Positions 19,761-29,415 of a stretch of 64,000 bases of DNA are shown here, one piece after another. The stretch is from Diploptera punctata (taxonomy: Eukaryota; Arthropoda; Insecta; Blattodea; Blaberidae): contig JASPKZ010004201.1 of assembly GCA_030220185.1 (NCBI GenBank), forward strand, positions 556,001-620,000. Reading direction: 5' to 3'. The notes under the pieces were generated by a model that was not told the origin of the DNA, did no database searches, and saw only the letters and a program-made list of their open reading frames with translations. Numbering within the stretch: the first letter of the stretch is position 1; the number at the start of each line of letters is the position of its first letter. The position numbers were made by a program, and so were the translations under genes.

Positions 19761-20346
19761 TATCAAATCCGTAGGTACATGGCCGCACGGACATAAGGTC
19801 TCCATACAGCCCTAACTATATAAAGTCCTAATATTCCTAGAACATGCCCCTGTGTTTGACTCTTTGGCATGGATTCCCTGAAGTAATCCCCGCCCGGATA
19901 ACCGAATGAGCACTAATATATTGACTTAGGCTTTCACGGCCGGAGTTGCTACGACGATCTCGTAGAAGATTTCCGGGCTGTTGGCCGTGGCTCAGACAAC
20001 CCTTGAGGATGCCGGACGCAGTCTCTAGCGAAACGTTTGAGAACTACAAGCCTCAAGACCACGGCCAACAGCCCGGAAATCTTCTACGAGATCATCGAAT
20101 GAGGACTATTTTACCTCCGGAGAATTTTACTCCAGTGGAACCCATGTCCGCGTTTCTTGTCGGTTCTTTTTTACGGTGAAAGATCGTCACTCTTTCGACC
20201 AAGATACTTTTTTCGTCTGGCTTATCGCCTTCGACCTGTCCGGCATTGGCAACCCTTTCGGCAGCAATGCTACCGACGGCATAGCTCTCGGGATCATTTA
20301 AGCACGCAAGCCAGTCCACCACGACAGGGTAAAGATATCATGGAGG
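19761..20346 (-). mobile_element. Internally deleted RTE-A (3' tip fused to 5' leader)
   Basis: The left end has about 50 bp of RTE-A 3' terminus (CCGTAGGTACATGGCCGCAC) joined directly to sequence equivalent to position 40168 of the complete copy (TATAAAGTCCTAATATTCC). It then runs to the RTE-A 5' terminus at GATATCATGGAGGG. About 2.85 kb including all of the reverse transcriptase is missing. A-runs border it on both sides (about 19751-19760 and 20347-20355), a possible TSD. It carries a Penelope-type insertion at about 19917-20095. The minus frame at 20092-20322 shows the N-terminal leader region joined in frame to MGSTGVKFSGG, the start region of the RTE-A endonuclease. Confidence 0.8.
19917..20095 (+). 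mobile_element. Penelope-type inverted-repeat insertion with decayed hammerhead core
   Basis: The insert begins near TTGACTTAGGCTTTCACGGC and contains arms of about 37 bp (TCTCGTAGAAGATTTCCGGG at about 19959 and its inverse near 20070-20092). Between them, 20003-20033 reads TTGAGGA, an imperfect stem, then GCGAAACG, a hammerhead-like core with C3 changed to T. Flanks CGAATGAGCACTA (left) and CGAATGAGGACTA (right) look like an approximately 13-bp TSD with one mismatch. Confidence 0.65.
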
Positions 20347-20399
20347 GAAAAAAAAACATGCGAGCAACCTAAATATTGTTTCGGATAATTATTTTATAG

Positions 20400-20985
20400 T
20401 GATATGCAGAAATAAAATACATTCCACATTATCACAAAAGTCTTAAAGATAAAATAAAAATTAAAAACTATGTAGAGCGGAGAAATATGAACAAAAATGA
20501 ATTAATATAAAAACCTGTGAATTAAACTTAGATAGAAAATACAATTAAGAATTTTAATCCAAAGAAAATGATAGGCATTAAAAAGTTTATTTGCTATGAA
20601 ACTGTGAAGGCAGTTTGCCGTTAACTGCCTTTAAATGCTAAGTAAGGTGCTATATTCATAACATGAACATTAAAGTTATGGCCTTAAAGCTCTTAGACGT
20701 GCCTGAAGTTATTGCTTAAGACAAGATGCAATGGATCGAAATAATGTATTCCACTTTGATTACACGAGGCAGATTCTAATATGCATTTAAAAACAGTTGG
20801 CATCAGACACAATTTATATTGATGAAGTTGATCAACATTCATAGACAAGCGCTATGAAATTACAATGTTCTTTGCAATCCATTCATGTGTGCTACACAGA
20901 GCTGGCATGTGAAGAGCCGATCACTTAACTATCTTATGTTCTATAAAGAAAAGAACCAGTGAGATCCAAAATTATTTTTGAAACA
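20400..20985. other. Unannotated AT-rich DNA
   Basis: No motif seen. A small palindrome-like AAGGCAGTTTGCCGTTAACT near 20609 is too short to interpret. Confidence 0.35.
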
Positions 20986-20989
20986 AAAC

Positions 20990-21512
20990 TACAGAATAGG
21001 TGTCTAGTTTCAAATATTTGGGCTGCGATATAAGCTTCAATATGTAGAGAGATATTGATTCCAAAATAAATACATTTCAGACGGTATATGGAAAAATAAA
21101 GAGAACGTTCTAAAATAAAATTTAAAAAGAAACTAAAATAAAAAATATGTAGATTATGGGAATTCCCACAATATTGTATTGATTTGAAACTTGAGTTCCA
21201 ACGTTAAAAAAATACAGATGGTGGAGATGAGGTTCCTCAGACAAGTTAAAGGATGTATAAAACTTGATAGATTTAATAATGAGGATATAACAGAAGAAGT
21301 AAAAGTGCAGCCTTTATTGGGTAAAGTTAAGAATTATAGACAAAATGGATTGATCACATGAATGGAATGAGGATACCCATTGTTAGCAAGAAATTATCAA
21401 GCAAGAGGAAGACGTGATGTCGGAAGACCTAGAAAATGTCGGGCTGATGCATTATGAAGTCGGAAAGGGTAATTGCATAGTCCTTTGGTGTGACGAGGAT
21501 AATGATGATAAA
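20990..21512 (+). pseudogene. RTE-type 3' fragment (same family as 44455-44810)
   Basis: Plus-strand translation with frameshifts gives the RTE C-terminal region: FKYLGCDI near 21014, MRFLRQVKGC-like near 21220, PLLGKVKNYRQ near 21315, LLARNYQARGRRDVGRPRK near 21385-21440, ending with GTCGGAAAGGGTAATTGC and a GATAATGATGAT tail at about 21498-21512. The 3' end matches the nested fragment at 44455-44810 almost word for word in the last 120 bp. Confidence 0.75.
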
Positions 21513-21591
21513 GAAACGAATGTCTCGGATTTGATCCCTGATCGGATGTTTTTTATTTCTCACCTATAAGACAAACGTCAGTAAACTTTAA

Positions 21592-22679
21592 GGGAATAGA
21601 AGTACCTTTGATGGTCAAAAAATGTAATTTTTTAATTTATTTTTATTTCATGTAAAGCGGACTTTTCGCTTTATTTCTTAGAAAGCTAGATTTAATTATA
21701 TTTATTAATTATTGAGTTATGACTTACAAGGAAATTGCCAACAATTGCTACCAAAACCTATCTTGATATCTGCCATTTTTAACTACAAGGCATAGAAATT
21801 GAAGTCAAAATTCGGCAATGGTAACCCACTAAAATGGAGCAGATGTACATCCCTGCATAAGTTAACAGCGAAGTGAAGTCAGGCATTACGCGCCACGGAC
21901 GGCAGGTAGTGAGGGTTATCCAGTCTGCCAATACAGGAGTTGTATTATTTTCCTGTAATTTAAATGAAAGATTTGGCGCTAGATTTTAGTGTCTTGCAGT
22001 TAAAAAGGCAGGATTTTTTGACACGGGCTTGGTACATCATAACGCTTCTCTGGAAGAAATTTCAAGGAGGTTTCGGCATGCAATGGCTGACGGTTCCTTT
22101 GTTAGAACGTGACAGCTTATCATTCGAGTTAGTAATTTAAATTCCCTCCATCCTATAACCTTCACTAAGTTTGTTATTTGTTTTCCATAACTTATATTTT
22201 TCAATCCTGCATCCCTTATAATTTGAAAACTATTTTAATAATGTAATGAAATTATTCATGCAAGTGTGTTATATATAGAGACGAATATCTCATGTAATAA
22301 GAATATTTCATCTAAAAAAATAATTGTCCCAGAAAATTAAAACATTTAGTTTTCGGGCGAAAGTTTTAAAAACGGAATATTTATCCTACAGTTACTTAAG
22401 AAAATCTAGTACAGTCTGTAGATGTATGATTTAAGAATAGTACAGAAAAGAATAAAAAAAAATATTCAGAAATGTGAAAATTATCTGGAAATTATTAGTG
22501 AACTGCATTTTTCTAGGTGCCATTTTGAATGTGAAATTAACAGTACAGCCATTTTGTAATGTGAAAATGTTCTATCTTAAAGAGGAAGATGTGATAATTC
22601 ATTTAAAAATGAATGATTTGATACAGCAACAATTTTTGGGAAGAAGAAATCTATAATGTTCGAAGGTACTTCTACCAAC
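21592..22679. mobile_element. 1.09-kb nonautonomous element with TTAA duplications
   Basis: TTAA at 21588-21591 and 22680-22683 flanks an insert whose ends are inverted repeats over 20 bp: GGGAATAGAAGTACCTTTGA on the left and, reverse-complemented, GTTGGTAGAAGTACCTTCGA on the right. TTAA duplication is the hallmark of the piggyBac superfamily, but these TIRs are not a signature that I can name. It holds no transposase, only the MITE at 21727-22102 and AT-rich DNA. The SINE on both sides provides an empty-site reference. Confidence 0.7.
21727..22102 (+). mobile_element. Long-TIR MITE, copy 3
   Basis: Same orientation as 3401-3842: left end CAAGGAAATTGCCAACAATT, interior CAGTCTGCCAATACAGGAGT, right end GGCTGACGGTTCCTTTGT. 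TA lies at 21725-21726 and 22103-22104. The left TIR is shortened by an internal deletion of about 60 bp. Confidence 0.8.
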
Positions 22680-22739
22680 TTAAGGGCCAAACGCTCCCCG
22701 AACATCATCTGGCCATCATTATCACAAACAAGAGTTCAC

Positions 22740-23226
22740 AGCCTTTCACTAAACTGAATTAGAACATTCCTAGGATTGATAATTATCCCCTCAACGTTTT
22801 GACTTATTCCTTCACGAAATTTCATTCTATGAAATTCTATCTTAAGAACTCTTCATAAAGAATTTAAAACACTAATTGGAAACAAAAATATTATTCGACA
22901 TGTTTATCAAGAACGTATGTGTGAATTATGTGCTTCATATTAATGTTGTGTTGTCTCGGAGGAAGTCCTGACATTGAGCTGATCACTCATTCAGGAAGGC
23001 CCTCCATTTCCTTGTGTGTGAAGACAGTATTGTGTGATGTATAGTTTAAATCCCTCTTCCGATAGATCGCCCCACTGTAAGGCTCAGGTGGTGTGTAGCC
23101 TACAAGATGAGAAATTAAACTGAGTTAAAGAGAAGAAACTGATTGTGACGGAAACAGTATCTTCTATTACGGCGGTCCAGTTTTAATTTCCGGAGAAGTA
23201 GGGAATTTAAATCTTCACCTTGGGGC
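22740..23226. other. Unannotated DNA
   Basis: No gene or repeat family recognised with confidence. Confidence 0.35.
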
Positions 23227-23827
23227 TTACTTACTTACTTACTCACCGGCACTATCGAACCCGTAGGTTCATAGCCGTGCGGACATTCGCTCTCCATACA
23301 TCCCTATCCTGAGCTAATGTTTTCCAATCATTCCCTGTATAATCTACTTCCCTCAAATCATAGTTAATGTTATTCTTCCACCTCATTCTTGGTCTACCAA
23401 CTGGGCGTTTTCCCTCTGGCTTTCCTACAAGAAGCTTCCATGCAAGTCTTTCATTTCCCATACGTGCAACATGTCCTGCCCATCGCAGTCTACAAGATTT
23501 AACTGTTCTTATTATATCTGGCTTCCTATAAATACCATGTAGTTCATTGTTATGAAAGTCTTCTCCATTCACCTGTCTGTTCATCTCTCTTTGGTCAAAA
23601 AATTTTCCTAAGTACTTTATTCTCAAATACTTGTAATCTCCTTTCCTCCCTTAAAGTAAGAGTCCATGTTTCGCACCCATATAATATAACTGGTAGAATA
23701 ACAGTTTTATATATTTTCAGTTTAATGTTTTTTGAAAGGAGTTGGGATATCAAGAGTCTCTGCAATGCATAATAGCACGCATTTCCAGAATTGAGCCTAT
23801 GTTTAATTTCTTTGTGCATCTCATTCC

Positions 23828-25653
23828 TACTTGTGATTATTGTTCCTAGGTATTTGATTTGGCGACTTCCTCAAAACTTCCCTCATTTGTCATCAGCTGT
23901 CCATTTCCATTATATAATGAACTTCTACGAGTGACCATATATTTAGTTTTATTGATATTTACTTCCAGTCCTAATTTCTTAGTGTTACTCAATAGTGTGT
24001 GCGTGTTGTCCTTTAGTACCTCCTCGCTATCGGCCAATAATACTACATCATCAGCATAAGCTAATAGCTTATTAATACCATTCAGTTGTAAGCCTTCCTC
24101 ATTCTCTAAAGATTTAATGGCATGCTCTAGCACAAAATTAAATAGTAGAGGAGATAGTGCATCTCCTTGTTTCAACCCATTCTGGATTTCAAAAGTGTCC
24201 GAAAACTGTTTGCCTACACGCACCCTACTCTTTGTGCCATTTAGACACATTCGTATAAGTCTAACTAACTTTTTAGTAATTCCGAACTCCTGCCGGATAG
24301 TATATAACTTCTCCCTCATAATTGAATCATATGCTTTTTTGAAGTCAACATATAGTTGATGTACAGTACCATTATATTCCCATTTCTTTTCTAAAATATG
24401 TCTTATACTAAAAATCTGATCTGTTGTAGACCTGTTTCTTCTAAATCCACATTGATGATCTCCTAGAATGTCATCAATATAGGGAGTAAGTCTGCTTACT
24501 AATATATTTGTTAGAATTTTGTACGAAGTTGAAAGTAATGAGATGCCCCCGTAGTTGTAGCAATGAGTTTTATCTCCTTTCTTATAAATTGGTACGATAA
24601 TAGATTCCTTCCATTCAACTGGAAGAGCTTCTTTTTCCCAAATCATACTAAGCAACCAGCGTATCTTGTCCATCAATTTTCCTCTCCCTGATTTTATCAG
24701 TTCTGCCGGGATCTCATCCAAACCTGATGCTTTATACATCTACTTGTGATTATTGTTCCTAGGTATTTGATTTGGCCACTTCCTCAAAACTTCCCTCATT
24801 TGTCATCAGCTGTCCATTTCCATTATATAATGAACTTCTACGAGTGACCATATATTTAGTTTTATTGATATTTACTTCCAGTCCTAATTTCTTAGTGTTA
24901 CTCAATAGTGTGTGCGTGTTGTCCTTTAGTACCTCCTCGCTATCGGCCAATAATACTACATCATCAGCATAAGCTAATAGCTTATTAATACCATTCAGTT
25001 GTAAGCCTTCCTCATTCTCTAAAGATTTAATGGCATGCTCTAGCACAAAATTAAATAGTAGAGGAGATAGTGCATCTCCTTGTTTCAACCCATTCTGGAT
25101 TTCAAAAGTGTCCGAAAACTGTTTGCCTACACGCACCCTACTCTTTGTGCCATTTAGACACATTCGTATAAGTCTAACTAACTTTTTAGTAATTCCGAAC
25201 TCCTGCCGGATAGTATATAACTTCTCCCTCATAATTGAATCATATGCTTTTTTGAAGTCAACATATAGTTGATGTACAGTACCATTATATTCCCATTTCT
25301 TTTCTAAAATATGTCTTATACTAAAAATCTGATCTGTTGTAGACCTGTTTCTTCTAAATCCACATTGATGATCTCCTAGAATGTCATCAATATAGGGAGT
25401 AAGTCTGCTTACTAATATATTTGTTAGAATTTTGTACGAAGTTGAAAGTAATGAGATGCCCCCGTAGTTGTAGCAATGAGTTTTATCTCCTTTCTTATAA
25501 ATTGGTACGATAATAGATTCCTTCCATTCAACTGGAAGAGCTTCTTTTTCCCAAATCATACTAAGCAACCAGCGTATCTTGTCCATCAATTTTCCTCTCC
25601 CTGATTTTATCAGTTCTGCCGGGATCTCATCCAAACCTGATGCTTTATACATC
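23828..25653. repeat. 913-bp direct tandem duplication within the RTE-A copy
   Basis: Unit 1 is 23828-24740, unit 2 is 24741-25653, starting TACTTGTGATTATTGTTCC and ending GATGCTTTATACATC. I could see only one difference (GGCGACTT at about 23862 against GGCCACTT at about 24775). Reading frames in the two units repeat with a constant offset of 913. Confidence 0.9.
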
Positions 25654-25952
25654 TTCAATTTTTCTATCGCCATTTCAACCTTTAATGTACTTGGCTCTGC
25701 GACTAGCATTTTTGCTGTCTGTAAATTATCCTCCTCAATGTCCTGTTCTGTATGTACATTTAATAGCTGATTAAAGTAACTTTTCCATCTATTCAATATA
25801 CTCCTGGAATCTGCAAACATATCCCCATTTTCATTCCGAATTATGTTAGTTCTAGCCTGAAACCCTTTCTTGTCTATCCTAACTCCCTGATTTAATTCTC
25901 TAATGTTCCTATTTTTTGCATTCATTTCAAGATCATTAATCGTCTCTCTCAA
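24759..25952 (-). pseudogene. RTE-A reverse transcriptase fragment, 397 codons
   Basis: The frame starts inside the linker before the reverse transcriptase (MRETINDLEMNAKNRNIREL) and includes WKESIIVPIYKKGDK, the catalytic VDFKKAYDSI, GLKQGDALSPLLFNF and LAYADDVVLLAD, ending at the duplication junction. All main RT motifs remain, but the endonuclease is gone and the C-terminal part lies in other frames beyond a second copy of the same region (23846-24739, 297 codons). It is not a complete protein. Confidence 0.85.
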
Positions 25953-26109
25953 ATATTCCCTCTTTTTACTCTTTAGTAACTTGGTGGTTTCCCGTCTAAT
26001 ACTCGGGCTAATTTTGTATAATTTTCCTTGCAGGGAGTAGTATTTTATTTAATGACTCTCTGCAATATCTCTTGTCATCAGCGACACAATTAAAACCAGG
26101 GCTGACAAT

Positions 26110-26330
26110 TGAAGGGGTGACCGTTTCTTCTCAGAAGCCTCTTATTTCGGGCTTGAGGTTATTTCAAATACCGTAAACCTACGACATAGAACCAATGACT
26201 TTAGACTACTTGTCTTCAGAAGGAAGCCACACTCGTTGTTGGTTTTTAAGCCCTTAAAAATGCATGGACCATGTTCGAATCTGAAAATCATGGAGCCAGA
26301 GGTGAGCACTAGTTCATCGAGACTGACTTC
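26110..26330 (-). mobile_element. Decayed family 1 SINE
   Basis: Reverse-strand SINE pattern with AGAAGCCTCTTATTTCGGGC, AAAATGCATGGACCATGTTC, GAATCTGAAAATCATGGAGC and CAGAGGTGAGCACTAGTTC. The A and B boxes are recognisable but mutated. Confidence 0.5.
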
Positions 26331-26737
26331 TTGCCTTTTTCAATATATTTCGATGGCTCTGCAGTCCTGCTAACTTCATATTCAGGGAGTTCTCCAACGT
26401 GTATCTATCTAATATAATTTAATTTATATTCACATACCTTTTATCTACGTGTAGGCGACCAAACAATGAAATTGACTTGACCCACGAGAGCTGGAAGACC
26501 TAAAAGAGAGATAAAAATTGCAAAAAATGGTAGGAAATCATTAATTGTAGTAATATGAAATGTAAAACTATTTACCATATATATCTCTAATGCAATTAAA
26601 TCTATAAATTTAAAATATAAATTACAATACAACAAATAATAAAAGATACTTGTGACTTGCGTGACATTCCTTCCTAATATCTGTAAAAAGCTAATTATAT
26701 AAATATATGACAAAATACAACTACCATCCATCCATAG

Positions 26738-27045
26738 TAATTCTGCCCGAGGGCAGGTCTTTCACTGCAATCATAGCATTTTCATGCTATGCTTTGCAGC
26801 TTTACTAGGGAATTATAGGTGTGGTAGCTTCCCGTTACTTTTCAGACCGGCTAAGGATGATGGTGGTCTGATGATTTTCGGGGACCGTTGGGCCCTAAGC
26901 TTCCTCACATTTGTCTTACAGATGAGAACAAAACCGAAAAACCCTCACCCAGGAGCCTGTCCCGACCGGGAATTGAGTCTGGACCCGCTGCGTGAAAAGG
27001 CAGCAAACTATCTCGAGACCACAGCGGTGGACAATAGAACTACAT
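26738..27045 (-). mobile_element. tRNA-derived SINE, family 2
   Basis: Inverted copy of the repeat at 33476-33800: ATTCTGCCCGAGGGCAGGTC at the 3' end, the small hairpin ATAGCATTTTCATGCTATG, GATTTTCGGGGACCGTTGGG, and a tRNA-like head at 26968-27035 with a mutated B box and GAGACCACAGCGGTGGAC. The 89-codon frame at 26784-27053 is just its translation. Confidence 0.85.
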
Positions 27046-27627
27046 GTCACTGAAATAATTTATAAGCTTCTCAAAAAACTATAAACTTTTTACGGAGTTT
27101 TTTTATCCCACTTCCATCTAACAAATGTACGATTTAAGACTCCTTAAATAGATTCGAAATAACCAAGACCTATGCTGCTATTAAGTACTGCTTCTAATGT
27201 GAATGTTCTGTCATAACCAATTTATAGTAAACTATCTAACTACCTCACTACACAATCGAATCCTGAGATGTATGGCCGCGCGGTCATAATATCTCCGTAT
27301 ACCCCTATCCTGAGCTAATGCTTTTCAATCATCCCCTCTATAATTTACCATCCTTAAATAATATTAATGTAATTTTCCCGTCCTCACTCTTGGCCTACCT
27401 ACCGGGCTTTCTCTCTGGTTTTCCTACAAGAAATTGCCATGCTCCTTTCTGATTTCCCATTCGTACAACATGTCCTGCCCATCGCAGTCTTCGAGATTAA
27501 TTGTTCTTATTACATCTGATTTTCTCATAAAGATTATATTACTTACTTTTAGGTAGTCTTTTCCATTCACCTACCTGTTCATCTCTCTTTTGCCTATTTT
27601 TTCTACGAACTTTATTTTCAAATAATC

Positions 27628-28166
27628 ATCACTATCATCATAGTACATTCACGAATTTAGGCCATTTGTTGACCTGTTTCGGCCTCAAGAGAAACACCAT
27701 CCAGAAGTCTTTTGAGTGGACGTCCTGGTCTTCTTCTTCCTGTAGGTTGATATCTTAACATTAGTTTGGGTATTCTGTGATCTTCCATTCGATGAACATG
27801 TTGTATCCATCTTGACTTATAATCAGAAATTTTGTTTTCTAAAGATTCCATGTGTAATTCTTCTAAGATGTCTTCATTTTTTTTGTGATCTAGTAGTGTG
27901 TATCCTGCAGTCCTCCGAAGATATCTCATTTCAGCAGATCTAAGTCTCTGTACATCCTTCTGTTTCAACGTCCTTTTTACTTCGCTACCATACAAAAGAG
28001 TTGGAAGAGCCAGTGTTTTATACACTTTCAGTCTTGAATGCTTTTGGACTAACTGTGGCTTGAAGATAAAATTTATTAACCCTAAAATTCTTTAAAATTT
28101 AGATATTTTGCATTTACATCCTTTTCTTCTTCATATGAGATATTGCATCCTAGATATGTAAAATTA
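27628..28166 (-). mobile_element. Nested RTE-like 3' fragment with 12-bp TSD
   Basis: TTTCAAATAATC at 27616-27627 and 28167-28178 flanks the insert. The minus frame 27657-28025 (122 codons) holds MYKTLALPTLLYGSE, RLRSAEMRYLRRTAGYTLLD and SRWIQHVHRM, then GRRRPGRPLKRLLDG, the C-terminal region of an RTE-type polyprotein from a family distinct from RTE-A. The 3' tail is an ATC/GAT-type repeat (27628-27640). 5' truncated, without RT. Confidence 0.85.
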
Positions 28167-28256
28167 TTTCAAATAATCGTATTTTTTTATCCTCCTTTGA
28201 AGTAAGAGACAACGTTTCTAATCCATATAACTGGAATAATAACAGTTTTATATATT

Positions 28257-28543
28257 AATAATGTTGAGTGATTCCGGGTTATGTGGCCGTGGTCCATAGT
28301 TGGTGTTGATACCAGACGTTTCGCCCTCAACTGCGGAGGGCATCTTCAGTGGCGAGTGCTTCTAGGCGTGTTTCCTGGTCGGAAGATCTAGGAAACACGC
28401 CTAGAAGCACTCGCCACTGAAGATGCCCTCCGCAGTTGAGGGCGAAACGTCTGGTATCAACACCAACTATGGACCACGGCCACATAACCCGGAATCACTC
28501 AACATTATGATTACCGGCCGTGAAAGCCTGCATTCAACTAGTC
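28257..28543. mobile_element. Penelope-type palindrome with two hammerhead-ribozyme-like cores
   Basis: Arms 28258-28376 and 28390-28508 form a 119-bp inverted repeat, perfect as far as I can read, around a 13-bp loop, followed by a unique tail TTACCGGCCGTGAAAGCCTG to about 28543. TTATATATT at 28248-28256 and 28544-28552 is a 9-bp TSD. Each arm contains CTGAAGA, a seven-base stem (TGCCCTC against GAGGGC), GAAA and AC-GTCTG-GT: the conserved core of a minimal type I hammerhead, here at 28417-28455 on plus and mirrored at about 28311-28349 on minus. Hammerhead motifs are known in the terminal repeats of Penelope-like retroelements. No ORF. Confidence 0.75.
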
Positions 28544-29415
28544 TTATATATTGTTATATGAACTGTTTACTTTTCTTTATACTTGTGCTAACAAGTATCC
28601 TCTGTAAATGAATAACATGGTTCAGTCTATACTTACTGTTTGTAATTATTGTTCCTAGATAATTGAATTCAGACACGTCTTCAAAATTTCCCTCATTTGT
28701 ATTTAACTGTCGATTTCATTTTAATGTCGTATTTCTGCGTGTGACCTTACGTTTAAGTTTACTGATATATACATCCAGCCCCCGTTCCTTAGAGTTATTT
28801 AATAAAATGTGTGTGTTGGCGTTTAATATTTACTCCCTATCACCTATCACATTCTTTATTATCTGAAGATTTGATGAAAAGCTCAAGTACAAAATTGAAT
28901 AGCAGAAAAGAGAAAAACTTGTAGTGCATCTGTTTGCTTTAACCCACTGTGAATTTTAGAAGTAAACGGTTTGCCAACCCACACCCTACTCTTTGTGCCA
29001 TTAAGACACATTCGAATAAGAGTAACTTTTTATGACTTCCGAATTCCAGTTTTATTTAAAGGGGGTAGAATTTAAATTAGCATATATCTGGTTTGCAATT
29101 ACCAATAATAATACTATACAACTTCTCCCTCATATGTATTTTTGAAGTCTATATATTATATAACTGATGTTCAATTTCTCATATTCCCATTTTTTTCCTA
29201 TAATATGATTAAAAATCTGATCTGTTGTAGAACTACTTCCTCTAAATCCAAATTGATGACAATTTTTTCATAGTAAGAGAATTAAATTTTATTAATCATT
29301 AATTAATCATATAACTGTATTTTAATTTATTTGTTTAATTGCCTAAATGTAATTTTCTAATAATACAATACTTAATAATCAATTGAGTTGGTGTTTACTT
29401 GATGAAAATCCATGT

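Larger units (their letters stand above)
21515..22735 (+). mobile_element. SINE family 2 copy split by a TTAA element
   Basis: The left part (21515-21591) has a B-box relic GGATTTGATCCCTGATCGG and TCACCTATAAGACAAACGTC; the right part (22680 to about 22735) continues with AAGGGCCAAACGCTCCCCG and ATCATCTGGCCATCATTATC. Both align in order with the intact SINE at 33476-33800. The 5' head is truncated and the 3' hairpin region is missing. Confidence 0.7.
23227..26005 (-). mobile_element. 5'-truncated RTE-A copy with internal tandem duplication
   Basis: TTAC tail at 23227-23240, then the RTE-A 3' end and reverse transcriptase, breaking off near 26005 at the point equivalent to about 39108 of the complete copy, so the endonuclease is absent. 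The coding region is in several frames: 23252-23626 (C-terminus to AMNLRVR), 23595-23819, 23846-24739 and 24759-25952. A 913-bp segment (23828-24740) is repeated at 24741-25653. No clear TSD found. Confidence 0.85.
27244..29265 (-). pseudogene. Old RTE-A copy split by two later insertions
   Basis: The plus strand shows a degraded RTE-A 3' end from about 27244 (CCGCGCGGTCATAATATCTC) to 27627, resumes at about 28179-28256, and again from about 28640 (AATTATTGTTCCTAGATAAT) to about 29265 (GATCTGTTGTAGAACTACTT). The segments are collinear with 37260-38480 of the complete copy. Interruptions are an RTE-like fragment (27628-28166) and a palindrome (28257-28543). No usable reading frame remains. Confidence 0.8.

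Noticed and set aside
23859..25272. Paired plus-strand frames of 66 and 80 codons that occur twice at a 913-bp offset
   Set aside because: Antisense shadows of the duplicated RTE-A reverse transcriptase, not genes.
23220..26010. Possible TSD GGGCTTA/GGGCTAA around the RTE-A copy
   Set aside because: Only five or six matching bases; too short compared with the 14-16-bp TSDs of other copies.
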